In this document: piece after piece, positions 16,767-26,200 of the stretch
Numbering within the stretch: position 1 is the first letter of the stretch
Layout: each line of letters opens with the position of its first letter
NCBI GenBank assembly: GCA_021791875.1
Contig: JAJYVU010000030.1
Span: 1 to 39,145 of the forward strand
DNA from: Acidobacteriota bacterium
GTDB taxonomy: Bacteria > Acidobacteriota > Terriglobia > Terriglobales > Acidobacteriaceae
Direction of reading: 5' to 3'
Length of the DNA: 39,145 nucleotides
Made by a program: the position numbers and the translations under genes
Notes under the pieces: generated by a model
Told to the model about the DNA's origin: nothing
The model's database searches: none
The model's input: the letters and a program-made list of their open reading frames with translations, nothing else

Positions 16767-17516
16767 ATGCTGCATGCAGGAAAAGCGGTGAAGGTATCCA
16801 TCTATCTGAGTGAAGGGTCCGGACGCCATGGAGTCTCTTCTTACTCAAGAATTCTAGATTTTCTATTCTTCCGTGGAGTTTCAGGGGCGACCGTACTCAA
16901 AGGGGTTGCCGGATTTGGCGCAGATCATCATTTGCACTCTGCAGACCTTTTGCAGATTTCCGACCATCTTCCGTTGAAGATCGAATTCATCGAGTCCCGA
17001 GAAAAAGTGAATGAGTTGCTCGGGAAACTGGAGGAGTTGGCGGGAAGCGGGTTAATCGAGATACAGGAAACGACCGTTGCAAAACCTGCGCAGCCATCCA
17101 AGGTGAAGAAGCTTGTTCCTGCGGAGCACGTAAAGATAGAAGGCAAGGCGCAGAGCATGCGCATCTATGTCGGCGAGTCGGATCGTTGGAAGGAAAGACC
17201 TTTGCATCAGGCCCTGGTGGAGGCCATGCGCGCGAATGATATTGCCGGGGTCACGGTGTATCGCGGGATCCTTGGATATGGCGCGCATCGCAGGATGCAT
17301 CGAGATAGTCCGCTGCATCTGAGTCACGACAGTTCGATCATGCTTTCTGCAATTGACACTGAGGAAAAGCTCCGAGCTTTTCTGCCGATCGTGGAGCAGA
17401 TGGTGCAGGAAGGGCTGGTTGTGATGTCGGATGTGGAGATCATAAAGTATGCCCACCGCCCACTGGAGATTGAGGACCACGACGAGCCTGTGAAGCATAG
17501 CGAAGAGCGGGCATAG
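16767..17516 (+). CDS. Tandem DUF190 protein (two PII-like domains)
   Basis: 249 residues from ATG 16767, with AAGGAG 7 nt upstream; a longer frame overlaps the previous gene and is rejected. Domain 1 is about 8-103 and domain 2 about 128-230, each with the DUF190 (COG1993) order VxIYLxE, GVxGFG / GILGYG, His-rich strand and DTEEKLxxFLP...GLV. A ~20-residue Lys/Pro linker joins them. DUF190 proteins have a PII/CutA-like ferredoxin fold and are often encoded beside the fluoride exporter CrcB. PII-like folds usually form trimers and bind small ligands at subunit interfaces, so a covalent tandem is notable. Located in a fluoride-riboswitch operon. Confidence 0.87.
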   Translation: MLHAGKAVKVSIYLSEGSGRHGVSSYSRILDFLFFRGVSGATVLKGVAGFGADHHLHSADLLQISDHLPLKIEFIESREKVNELLGKLEELAGSGLIEIQETTVAKPAQPSKVKKLVPAEHVKIEGKAQSMRIYVGESDRWKERPLHQALVEAMRANDIAGVTVYRGILGYGAHRRMHRDSPLHLSHDSSIMLSAIDTEEKLRAFLPIVEQMVQEGLVVMSDVEIIKYAHRPLEIEDHDEPVKHSEERA

Positions 17517-17529
17517 ACGGAGGCCGACG

Positions 17530-17886
17530 ATGAAAGAACAATTTCAGGCTCGGATGATTCGCATACATTTGGGCGAGAGTGATAAATGGCATGGAAAGCC
17601 GCTCTATGAAGCCATTGTGTTGAAATGCCAGGAACTGGGCCTGGCTGGCGCTATCGTTTATCGGGGCATTGAAGGATATGGAACCAGTACGCGCATCCAG
17701 CATTCCAGCTATTGGAAGCTTTCACATGATGGCCCAATGATGCTGAGCATCATTGATACGGAAGAGCAGATCGCAAAGCTTGTCCCGCATCTGGATGAGA
17801 TGGTGGAGGAAGGGCTGATTGCGATTTCGAGCGTGGATGTAATTCGGTATTCCAGAGGTGCTGCCGAGAGTTTAGGGAGTGTCTGA
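17530..17886 (+). CDS. DUF190 family protein (single PII-like domain)
   Basis: 118 residues, the usual size for DUF190. GGAGG lies 6 nt before the ATG, and the gene begins 13 bp after the tandem DUF190 gene. Motifs: IRIHLGESDKW, GLAGAIVYRGIEGYG, DTEEQIAKLVP and EGLIAISSVDVIRY. It is closer to domain 2 of the preceding protein (shared GES-D-W and YRGI-GYG) than to domain 1, suggesting stepwise duplication. A likely ligand-sensing partner of the dynamins or of a membrane protein; exact role unknown. Confidence 0.88.
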   Translation: MKEQFQARMIRIHLGESDKWHGKPLYEAIVLKCQELGLAGAIVYRGIEGYGTSTRIQHSSYWKLSHDGPMMLSIIDTEEQIAKLVPHLDEMVEEGLIAISSVDVIRYSRGAAESLGSV

Positions 17887-17898
17887 CGGTGATCCGCC

Positions 17899-19644
17899 AT
17901 GGCCGAGTGTATCGAGCGAAGATACAAAGACACGCAGACGAGCAAAGCGGATTTGATTCGCGCGATGTGTGCTCTGCGTTCCATCGCTGAGCGACGAGGT
18001 CTCAAGGGCGCGGACGAAGAGTTATCGGGATTTTCTGAAAAGCTGATGAGCAGCCGGTTCTACTTGGCGATAGTAGGCCAAATGAAGCGGGGCAAGAGTT
18101 CTATTGTCAATGCACTTCTGGGCGATGAAATCCTTCCGACAGGGATTCTTCCTCTGACGTCCGTGATTACGCAGGTGCGCTATAACGCTGTTCCAGCAGC
18201 AAAGGTTATTTATCAGTCCGGCGAAGCAGAGGAAATAGAGGCACATCGTCTGGCTGAATACATTACCGAGGCGATGAATCCAGGGAACCGCAAGCAGGTT
18301 GCGACCGCCGAACTGCTGTGGCCTGCGCCCCTGCTTCGGCTGGGGATTGAACTGGTGGACACGCCGGGCATCGGATCTACCCATGCGCACAACACCGCCA
18401 CGACAGAGAATTATCTGAGGGAAGTTGATGCGGCGGTTGTGGTGCTTTCGGTGGACCCGCCGATTACGGCCATTGAGTCGGAGTTTGTGACGGTGCTTCG
18501 GCGCGAAGTTCCGCGGTTGCTATTTGTCGTGAATAAGACGGATATGGCTACTGCCGGGGAAGTGGAAGAGCTACTTGTTTTTCTGCGGCGCGAGATTGCC
18601 AACAAATGTGGAATCGCAGGTCCGGAGATCTACGCGGTTTCGGCTCGATACGCACTGGATGACCTGCGATCCGCTTGCTCGCCGGAGCGCGCCAGCGGAA
18701 TTGTGGGGATTGCCCAACGGCTGGAATACCTGGCCACCGAAGAGAAGGAACAGGTATTGCTGGAGTCTGTAGGCCAGGATGTCTTACGGATTGCTGAAAC
18801 GCTGCGGTTCGCGGCGAGCATGGGCAATCGTGCCCGTGCCATGAACGGTGCAGAGCTTGCGAGCGTAAGGTTGCAGGTTGAATCTGCGCTGGGGAATGCC
18901 GAGCGGGACTTTCGCGATCTGCAACACTTGTTGCACAAAGAAATGGATAGCGTGGTTGAACGGATCGAGGAAGATCTAGAACGCCACATCCAGAAGGCAA
19001 CTCCAGGGGTAAAGGCACGATTCGGCACATTTCAGCGTGAGCATCCAAGGGAAGCGAGAGAAGAGCTTGGGGCGTTGCTCGATGAGTTCGTTCGTGGCGA
19101 AATCGCGAGAGTTTATGAAGACTGGAGAATCCAGGAGGACGAACGCATTCGCCGCGACCTTTCTGGCTTGTCTGATAGGGTGATTGCGCGTGCGAGTCAC
19201 ATTCTGCAAACGCTCCAACAGGTGGTTGGTGTGCTTTTTGACGTACCGGTTTCTCCTATAAACATTCGAGCGTCGCTATCCGTGGAAAGCGGGGTCTATT
19301 ACTACACGGAACCGACGTTCAAGTTTTTGCAAGAGAAGCTGATCTTCCTACTGCCGCGGCGAATGCAGCGGGACATGATATTTCGCAGGATGACGAAAGA
19401 ACTTGAGATGGAGTTGCGGCGCAACGCGGGACGCATCCGATACGACTATCTGGAAAGAGTAGAAAAGGAAATCGCCCTTTTTGAAAAGCAACTCACTGAG
19501 GCCATCAAGTTCGTTATGGATTCGGTAAAAATGGCGTTGGCACCGAATCGTATCGCGGACGAAATGGTAGCAGAGGAACTAGCGCAAATTGACGCAGCGG
19601 TTGAGCAGTGCGCTTCGATTCTGGCTGAGTCCAGGCGAGGTTAG
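17899..19644 (+). CDS. Dynamin-family large GTPase (second of two)
   Basis: 581 residues. GTPase motifs are all present: P-loop GQMKRGKSS (60-68), switch Thr in LPLTSVITQVRY, DTPGIGS (154-160) and NKTD (212-215). After the GTPase head come long charged helices (about 300-420), a short more hydrophobic stretch (HILQTLQQVVGVLFDV), and a last helical segment. It differs clearly from the first dynamin in length and sequence, so the two are paralogues, not a recent duplication. It begins 12 bp after the DUF190 gene with only a weak GGTGAT ribosome binding site, suggesting coupling. Probably the partner of the first dynamin at the membrane. Confidence 0.88.
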   Translation: MAECIERRYKDTQTSKADLIRAMCALRSIAERRGLKGADEELSGFSEKLMSSRFYLAIVGQMKRGKSSIVNALLGDEILPTGILPLTSVITQVRYNAVPAAKVIYQSGEAEEIEAHRLAEYITEAMNPGNRKQVATAELLWPAPLLRLGIELVDTPGIGSTHAHNTATTENYLREVDAAVVVLSVDPPITAIESEFVTVLRREVPRLLFVVNKTDMATAGEVEELLVFLRREIANKCGIAGPEIYAVSARYALDDLRSACSPERASGIVGIAQRLEYLATEEKEQVLLESVGQDVLRIAETLRFAASMGNRARAMNGAELASVRLQVESALGNAERDFRDLQHLLHKEMDSVVERIEEDLERHIQKATPGVKARFGTFQREHPREAREELGALLDEFVRGEIARVYEDWRIQEDERIRRDLSGLSDRVIARASHILQTLQQVVGVLFDVPVSPINIRASLSVESGVYYYTEPTFKFLQEKLIFLLPRRMQRDMIFRRMTKELEMELRRNAGRIRYDYLERVEKEIALFEKQLTEAIKFVMDSVKMALAPNRIADEMVAEELAQIDAAVEQCASILAESRRG

Positions 19645-19714
19645 TTCTATGCCATATCTATCGGGATAGCTACGAGCGCTTCCAAGTGAAAGCGGTTTCT
19701 TGCCGAGGATGCGG

Positions 19715-20467
19715 ATGGCGGAAAGAGTGATTCATTTGCCAGATGATGAGTATGTAGCAGTTATAGCGCGATCAGAAGAACTGGCGCGGCTGGAGGCGCA
19801 GGTGAGGAAGCGCAAATCCATGCTGGTATTCGGCCCTGAAGGAGTGGGGAAAACTCGACTTCTGCAGACGTTTGCGAAGACACAACCGTATTCGCTATAT
19901 GTGCCGCATCTCCGTAATCCAAAAGACGCGCTGCAGGCTCTTTTCGAGGGGCTGCGCGCGCTCAAAAAGCGCGAACTGCGTTTACCGGAGAGCACGAGAT
20001 CGCTTAGCACGCCTTCATTGAAGGGAATTGTTCGGCGCGCGTTGACCGAGTTTCCGTTCGTGCTGGTGCTGGATCATGTGGCTGGACCGTCCCGCGTGGT
20101 TACGGGCCTGATCAAGGATTTCAGTGATTACGACCAGCGGTCCATTATTTTTGCTGCCCGGTCTCCGCATATGGAAGACATTGGGGCACTGCAGCCGATG
20201 TGCGCAGACCGTTCGGAGCGACTGGAACTGAAGAATCTCCCCGCGCCGATTGCGCTGGAATTTGCCAGGCAGGAGGCGATCCGGGCGGGAGTGGAGGCGA
20301 GGAATCTTGAAGCGACGCTACACTCCATTGTGGAATGGAGCGGGGGCAATCCCGGAGGAATTCTGCGCATGTTGAAGATGGCTCGGATGGAGAAGTACAG
20401 GACAGAGGATCAGGTGAAAGCGCACGTGCTTCACCTGGACTTCCTGATGGGGACGCAGAAAGCATGA
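19715..20467 (+). CDS. P-loop ATPase (AAA/STAND-like), last gene of the plus operon
   Basis: 250 residues from ATG 19715 (GAGG 6 nt upstream); upstream in-frame TTG 19700 and ATG 19709 are weaker. Walker A is GPEGVGKT (40-47), Walker B VLVLD (116-120), and a sensor-like strand IIFAARSPH follows (144-152). It looks like a minimal AAA/STAND-type ATPase without added effector domain. It lies 70 bp after the second dynamin on the same strand, so it is probably co-transcribed. Specific role unknown; it may load or switch the dynamin/DUF190 assembly. Confidence 0.75.
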   Translation: MAERVIHLPDDEYVAVIARSEELARLEAQVRKRKSMLVFGPEGVGKTRLLQTFAKTQPYSLYVPHLRNPKDALQALFEGLRALKKRELRLPESTRSLSTPSLKGIVRRALTEFPFVLVLDHVAGPSRVVTGLIKDFSDYDQRSIIFAARSPHMEDIGALQPMCADRSERLELKNLPAPIALEFARQEAIRAGVEARNLEATLHSIVEWSGGNPGGILRMLKMARMEKYRTEDQVKAHVLHLDFLMGTQKA

Positions 20468-20663
20468 AGTTGCCGCGGTCTAGAGCATGCGGTCTGGCAG
20501 AGGGGGTGCGCTGAAACTGAGGTAGAGTCGGCCAGCAGGAGCAAGCCGAGGTGGGCGACGCTGCGCTCTTCGTCGCTGGCAAGATGTCGCCGCAGGGCCT
20601 CGTTCTTGAGGGCGTAGCGCTGCGTCTCTTCGGAAACTCTCTCCAGCAATTCCCCGTGTGCCT

Positions 20664-21398
20664 TTAGGAATCGTTGTGTGGCGCGATCGGCTCCGGGTTC
20701 TTTGCTGGAATAGCCCCGGTCATGAGCACGGATATGAGTTGCTTCTGATCCTCTTTACTGATCGGCATCTGATCAATCGCATGGATAGTCTCTTCGATAG
20801 GGTAGGCATACTCCTTTAGAGAAATTTCACCGTCTTCCCAAACGGCATAACAGGCGAGAGGGCGTCCTGTTTTGGGTTGGCCGAGACTGCCAGGGTTGAC
20901 CACGATGGTATTTCCGACATTGCGGATAAATGGAGTGTGTGTATGCCCTACAAGGAGCACATCAGCATTAATTTTTTCTACTTCTTGAGCCCAGCGGTCG
21001 GACTCGTGGGGGCAATAGGCGAATAGAGGATCAGACGGCGCGGCATGCACGAGATAGAAGTGCGAAGATGTAAGGGCAGTCTCGCAGGATTTGGGGAGGT
21101 TTCTCAGGAAAAGGAGATCTTCAGGTGTGCAAGCACTCCTTGTATAGCGCAGCGTTTCTGCTGCCAGGTGGCGATATGGAGGGGAGCATTGAGGATCGGC
21201 TCCAAAACCGGCAGCGTAATCGTGGTTTCCGCATACGATTATCGACGCGATGCTTTGAATTTCTTGAACAACCTCGTGGGGATTTGGACCATAATCCACA
21301 AGGTCGCCAAGGCACCACACTTGGTCGCAATCGCTTTCTGGAAATGCCCGCAACGCCGCAAGGTTGGCATGAATATCGGAGATGATCGCAATCTTCAT
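20664..21398 (-). CDS. Metallophosphoesterase (YfcE/MJ0936 type)
   Basis: 244 residues, with GGGAGG 8 nt before the ATG. Dinuclear-metal motifs: SDIHANL (7-13), GDLVDYGPNP (31-40), GNHD (57-60) and GHTH (151-154). This is the calcineurin-like superfamily, in the small-phosphodiesterase group that includes YfcE and MJ0936. The last ~40 residues extend beyond the minimal domain. No signal peptide, so it acts on a cytoplasmic phosphodiester or phosphomonoester; the substrate cannot be told. It converges with the plus-strand ATPase gene, leaving 196 bp between the two stop codons. Confidence 0.88.
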   Translation of the reverse strand: MKIAIISDIHANLAALRAFPESDCDQVWCLGDLVDYGPNPHEVVQEIQSIASIIVCGNHDYAAGFGADPQCSPPYRHLAAETLRYTRSACTPEDLLFLRNLPKSCETALTSSHFYLVHAAPSDPLFAYCPHESDRWAQEVEKINADVLLVGHTHTPFIRNVGNTIVVNPGSLGQPKTGRPLACYAVWEDGEISLKEYAYPIEETIHAIDQMPISKEDQKQLISVLMTGAIPAKNPEPIAPHNDS

Positions 21399-21541
21399 CC
21401 GTAAACCTCCCGGTTACCTATATTCGATTTGAGATGGGGAAAGCCGGGCGCGAACGATGCCTGAAAAACCTCATCAGTGGCCTGCCTGGTAATTTGTACC
21501 AGCGAGATTGTTAGTGTATCCCGGCTGTGGTTTCGAGAGAG

Positions 21542-24500
21542 CTATTGAGTCACGGTGAGTGTGATGGTGCCAGCCGAAACATTCAAATTGGAGTAGGGCG
21601 TAGAGGATTGCGCCGTGATCGCAATGCTGAAGGTTTGTGCTGAGCCTCCACCGCCTCCACCTCCACCGCTGCAAGCCAGGGGACTAGAGATGCATAAAGC
21701 CAGGAGGAAAAGGAAGAGGCCGTACCGCTTTCTGAAGCGTTTGGTAGGTACAAGGACGAATAGGATACAGGCGAGTGCCGGAGCCCAGGGCAGACGGGAG
21801 TGCGGGGCGTGCGTCATGGCTGTGGTGGATGCCTGCGGCGTGACGCTGAGTGTGACAGAGGTTGTGCCTCCATCGCTGAGGGAGGCGTACTGGCTTGGGG
21901 TGCTGCAGGTGACGTTGGCAGTCGACTGACAGGAGATCGAGATATCGCTGCTGCTGAAATGATTCAGTGAGGTGAGGTTGACAGTGAAATTTGCCGTATG
22001 TCCGGCGATAACCGTAGCAGAGGAAGGCTGGATAGAGGCACTGAAACCGGAGACTCGGAGTGTAGCATTGACGCTGGAGGTGACGCTGCCGGCAGTGCCG
22101 ACTATTTGGAATCCGTAGTCCTGCGGCGCGACGTTGGAGGCGGAGACTTCGACCGTGGTGGAGGTATTGTTCGGGTAGAGTACACCGGGAATGGTGCAAT
22201 TGGCCCCGGAGGGAAGGCCCGTGCAGCTGAGCTGCACCGTTTGACTGTAGCCATTTGTGAAGTTGGCCATGACGGTAGTGCTGGGAACTCCGGAGCCATT
22301 GATTGGAATGGTAGTTGGGTTGACGCTGAGGGAAAACCCACCGAGGCCGAGGGTGATATCTGCGGATGGAGTGAGAACTCCATTGCTGGCGCTGATGGTG
22401 ACGGGGTAAGTTCCAGTGGGCGTGGAGGAACTTGTGCTGATGTTGAAGGCAACCTGCGCGTATCCGCCAGGGAGGAGAACGACGCTGGATTGCGCGAAGG
22501 TGCATTGCGTGCCGGATGGCATTCCAGCGCACTTGAAGTTGGTGAAGGTGCCGGAATAGCCATCAACACTTTGGAGCGTGAAGATGAGCGGTATGGATTC
22601 GCCGGGTGCGGTTGCGACCGAGGACGTTCCGGTGATTTCGGTGCCGACCAAAGCTGTTACGCCGGGAGTGAGATCGGGATTGGACTTGGCGAAGTAGGCG
22701 GTACTTGTTTGTCCGTTGAGACTGGCCGTGATTGCCAGAACGTGAGAGGCATCGAAGCCTGAGCCGATAGTGAAGGAAAAGGTCTGCTGCGTTTGACCGG
22801 CAGAGAAGGTGAGACTGCTGGGCAGCGTGACGGCTGGATCGCTGCTGGTTAGCTGCACAGTCTGGCTGGATGCAGGAGGCAGTGCCAGAGTTACGGTGGC
22901 GGTGCCTTGCGAGCCGGTGAGCGGTGATGAGTCCGCGGTAATGTTGAGAGCAGAAGACAGGCTTGCCGGAAGGATATTGACTGAGGATGTGGAGCCGATG
23001 ACATCCAGCAGATCAGTGAAGCCGTTGCCGAGATAATCCGCGCCAACAACAGGAAGGTCCAACTCGGGGAGTTGATAGGGAATGCCAACCGCCGTGAAAG
23101 TGCCGTCGCCATTGCCTTGATATATCTGCAACCGCCGTTCGAAGGAGGCCTGGAGGGTGGATTGCACATAGGGAATAGCGATGTCGAGTTTGTCGTCACC
23201 GTTGAAGTCGCCGACCAGAGCGGGGGCGTATGAAGGGATGGCAATCCCGGGTGCGGAATAAGTCGCGGATTTGGTGAATGTGCCGCCACCGCCACCGAGA
23301 TAAACGGTGACCGCGGGCGCGATGAAGGCGCCACCTGCGGCGGTGAGGGCATCCTGCGTTGTATTGGCAGCCGGATTTCTGGCTTGTATCAAATCTAGGT
23401 ACCCATCATGGTTCAGGTCCGCCACGGCGACGGGGCCGAAGTGTCGCATCAATGTGGTTGGCGCCTGGAAGGTGCCGTCTCCATTTCCGAGTGCGAGGTC
23501 GAGATCGTCGCCACTGGTGACCCAGCCACCGTTGGTGTTGTAGCCGATGAGCAGGTCGAGCTTGCCGTCGTGGTTGAAGTCTCCGGCGATGAGCTGCTGG
23601 ATGGGGATATTAGTTAATGAAGGAAAGGTTTGAGGCGGGAGATGGCGGAAGGTGCCGTCGCCATTGCCGAGAAAGACGTCGAGTTCGAGCGAAGAGTAGC
23701 CTCCCATGGTTGTGTAGCCAGCCACTGCAAAGTCAAGCTTGCCGTCACCGTTGAAATCTCCGCTGACCACCTGGACCGGAGCGGGAAGAGTGGCAAGGGT
23801 AACCGGCGTTCCGAAAGTGCCGTCCCCGTTCCCGGGCATGAAAGCAACCTGGGGCGAAACGTCGGTGTTGAGGTAAATGAGGTCGGCGGAGGAAGTGCTG
23901 CGAAATTTGCCGACGGTGAAAATCGGAAATGGCACATTCGGGCCAACCGTAATGGGGGATCGCTCGGGAGGCGAAAAGCTTCCGTTGCCATCGTTGAGCA
24001 GGGTGGTGACCTGGCTGGGCACGGTGCTGTTCTTACCGGATTCAATCATCACGATATCTGGTTTGCCGTCGCCGTTGACATCGACCGTTTGCGGGGTGCT
24101 CGTGGATATGGGTTGATTGGTGACGCCACCGAGGTAACCGGTAGTTTCGCCGGGAGTGGCGCCGAAGCCGCCGCTTCCGTTGTTCGCAAGCAGTGTTGCG
24201 GTGCTTTCTGTGGTGCTTATGGTGACAATGTCGGGATAACCGCTGCCGGTGAGATCGGCGACGGTAAAATCGTAGGCCTCCGGTCCAACACGATAAATGG
24301 CGGCGGGACTCACGTTACCCAAGCCATCGCCGTCGAGAACAGATACTAAATAGCCACCGTAGGCGCCAATTCCCGCTATTGCTTCTGAGGTAGTAAATGC
24401 AGAAGAGGCGACTACATCCAGCTTGCCGTCACCGTTGATGTCGGCCACCTTGACGGCATAATCAACATCTCCCAACTCTGCAGTGGGCCCACTTTGAGTA

Positions 24501-25606
24501 AAAGTGCCGTCGCAATTGCCTTTTGCGATGGTCAGCAGTCCGTAAGTGCCGGTTTCGACAGCATCCAGGCAGCCATCGCCGTTCATGTCGCCGAGCGCAA
24601 CAGCAGCGGCAGTATCGGATGGGTTAAATACATTTCCATTTACAAAGCTTGTGCCGTTTTGATTGACGTAGGCAACAGCTCCGGCATAGGCGACCGTGAC
24701 GACAAGATCGAGCTGTCCATCATTATTGAGATCGCCGGAGGCCATCCAGGTTGTGGGTAAAGGAGCGGTGCCGGTGTTGTTGAGCAAAGGTGGTGTGATC
24801 GTCGAGGGGAATGCTCCGGTACCATCGCCCAAAAGCACCTGGAACTGCGGTTCGGTGCTTTGAGGGTCGACGACCAGGCCGACAGCCAGATCGATGTGTC
24901 CATCTTTGTTGAAATCGCCGGCGAGGACAAACGTGGGTGTCTGGGTGAGCGTGGCAACAATAGTCGATGGCTGGAATGTGCCGTCGCCGTTGCCGAGAAA
25001 GACTTCCACCTGTTTGCTATCGCTATCCACCGCGATCAGATCGAGCGGGCCACCGGTGCGAAGTCGTGCAGTCGTGAGCCAGTCGGGGGATTGTCCCTTG
25101 GTGTAGAGTACCTCGGGAGTAGAGAACGTGCCGTCGCCTTTGCCGAGATATACATAGATGGTGTTATCGCCGCCATTGCTGATGGCGATGTCCATTTTGC
25201 CGTCGCCATTGAAGTCACCCTTGGCAACGGCCGTGGGGATGAAGCCAGTTGGCAGATGCGGCGGCATCGCAAAGCTGGCGCCCTGGAGAGAAGACGTAGT
25301 AGCAGCGGATGTGGCAAGTGGCTGCGTAACAGTGGGCTGAAGAAGATGCTGTTTCTTCCACGTAGCCATGGACTGAGGCCGGATCCATTGGGAAGTATCC
25401 TGGTGCGCGAGGGCTGCGTACTTCCAGCCGAGGAATCTGCCTGCAGCCTGCCGTTGCTTTGCAGACGACGGATGCGCAAACGAAAGGCTTGAAAGACCGA
25501 CGTGGTTGACTGCGGGTGAATCCTGGGCAGCGCAGAACCGGGAGGAACTGAGGAAGATACAAATGCAGAGCAGGATGAATGCGTAATTGCGAGTGCAGCG
25601 AACCAT
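21542..25606 (-). CDS. Secreted FG-GAP/VCBS repeat protein with Ig-like domains and two-helix tail
   Basis: 1354 residues from ATG 25606, which begins a clear signal peptide (MVRCTRNYAFILLCICIFLSS, cut near CAAQ); the longer open frame lacks one. Residues about 140-930 carry about a dozen FG-GAP/VCBS calcium-binding-type motifs such as GDFNGDGKMDIA, GDFNKDGHIDLA and ADLNHDGYLDLI, expected to form beta-propellers. Then come a Calx-beta-like region and Ig-like domains with the SCTGLPSGANCT pattern. The C-terminus has a hydrophobic helix, basic loop KRFRKRYG, second helix, then ACS followed by eight Gly and a beta tail ending TVTQ. Likely an envelope-exposed adhesion or matrix protein. No strong ribosome binding site. 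Function inferred from architecture only. Confidence 0.87.
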   Translation of the reverse strand: MVRCTRNYAFILLCICIFLSSSRFCAAQDSPAVNHVGLSSLSFAHPSSAKQRQAAGRFLGWKYAALAHQDTSQWIRPQSMATWKKQHLLQPTVTQPLATSAATTSSLQGASFAMPPHLPTGFIPTAVAKGDFNGDGKMDIAISNGGDNTIYVYLGKGDGTFSTPEVLYTKGQSPDWLTTARLRTGGPLDLIAVDSDSKQVEVFLGNGDGTFQPSTIVATLTQTPTFVLAGDFNKDGHIDLAVGLVVDPQSTEPQFQVLLGDGTGAFPSTITPPLLNNTGTAPLPTTWMASGDLNNDGQLDLVVTVAYAGAVAYVNQNGTSFVNGNVFNPSDTAAAVALGDMNGDGCLDAVETGTYGLLTIAKGNCDGTFTQSGPTAELGDVDYAVKVADINGDGKLDVVASSAFTTSEAIAGIGAYGGYLVSVLDGDGLGNVSPAAIYRVGPEAYDFTVADLTGSGYPDIVTISTTESTATLLANNGSGGFGATPGETTGYLGGVTNQPISTSTPQTVDVNGDGKPDIVMIESGKNSTVPSQVTTLLNDGNGSFSPPERSPITVGPNVPFPIFTVGKFRSTSSADLIYLNTDVSPQVAFMPGNGDGTFGTPVTLATLPAPVQVVSGDFNGDGKLDFAVAGYTTMGGYSSLELDVFLGNGDGTFRHLPPQTFPSLTNIPIQQLIAGDFNHDGKLDLLIGYNTNGGWVTSGDDLDLALGNGDGTFQAPTTLMRHFGPVAVADLNHDGYLDLIQARNPAANTTQDALTAAGGAFIAPAVTVYLGGGGGTFTKSATYSAPGIAIPSYAPALVGDFNGDDKLDIAIPYVQSTLQASFERRLQIYQGNGDGTFTAVGIPYQLPELDLPVVGADYLGNGFTDLLDVIGSTSSVNILPASLSSALNITADSSPLTGSQGTATVTLALPPASSQTVQLTSSDPAVTLPSSLTFSAGQTQQTFSFTIGSGFDASHVLAITASLNGQTSTAYFAKSNPDLTPGVTALVGTEITGTSSVATAPGESIPLIFTLQSVDGYSGTFTNFKCAGMPSGTQCTFAQSSVVLLPGGYAQVAFNISTSSSTPTGTYPVTISASNGVLTPSADITLGLGGFSLSVNPTTIPINGSGVPSTTVMANFTNGYSQTVQLSCTGLPSGANCTIPGVLYPNNTSTTVEVSASNVAPQDYGFQIVGTAGSVTSSVNATLRVSGFSASIQPSSATVIAGHTANFTVNLTSLNHFSSSDISISCQSTANVTCSTPSQYASLSDGGTTSVTLSVTPQASTTAMTHAPHSRLPWAPALACILFVLVPTKRFRKRYGLFLFLLALCISSPLACSGGGGGGGGSAQTFSIAITAQSSTPYSNLNVSAGTITLTVTQ

Positions 25607-26200
25607 CGGTAGTTTGCCCCGTTCATTGCGACCCTGGTAAAGGCTCTGCAACTTACAGATTTCCAGATAAGTAATCTGGGATCTGAGTGCGTTGTTTTTT
25701 GAGCCCGAATGTCGCCAAATGTCGCGATGAAGTACAAGCCTACAATATGAGCGCAATTCATGGCGGAAAATCATCGTGGAGAGCGCTCCTGGACCCGCCA
25801 AGTAAAGGGCTCCTGCATCTCCTGCAAAGGCATGGACGCATCGCAGATCACGCTCATTACGTCCGGCGACTCACCCCAACTGCAAGCAATCCGAACAGAC
25901 AGGTATGCGGAATCATGCCCCCCGCCGAGTATTTAAGAGCAGGGCAAAGTGCTCATCCACCGCGATTTATGTCCGTTCGACTGGATAGGTCCCCTTAAAC
26001 GGGGTCTGTTCCAAGTTTCCGTCGGCGGCACTGCAGGCGGAAACCTGGACACTCGCCGACATTCCGGTAGCTACATTTGCCTCGATGAGTGCATCGGCGA
26101 TTTAGCGCCAGTGCAGAATCACCAATTTTCGTCCTCATAACTGACGTACCTTTAAATCTGCTGAGTGGGCAACGCTGCTCAATGCGCTATTCAAAATGAA
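25607..26200. other. Divergent intergenic region (FG-GAP gene / padR), no gene seen
   Basis: About 590 bp between the FG-GAP start and the PadR operator. Several short open frames exist on the plus strand (for example 25687-25998) but none has a good start or recognisable family. GTCCCCTTAAACGGGGTC near 25990 forms a small hairpin of unknown meaning. The region should hold the promoter of the FG-GAP gene, but I could not place it. Confidence 0.4.

Noticed and set aside
20431-20649. 72-codon minus-strand frame between the ATPase and phosphoesterase genes
   Set aside because: Its helical N-terminal part looks protein-like, but it has only a TTG start, weak ribosome binding site, overlaps the end of the ATPase gene and matches no family known to me.
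25949-26140. Possible kinase-like fragment (LIHRDLCPFDW) in the padR upstream region
   Set aside because: A single short resemblance in a 63-codon frame without further kinase motifs.
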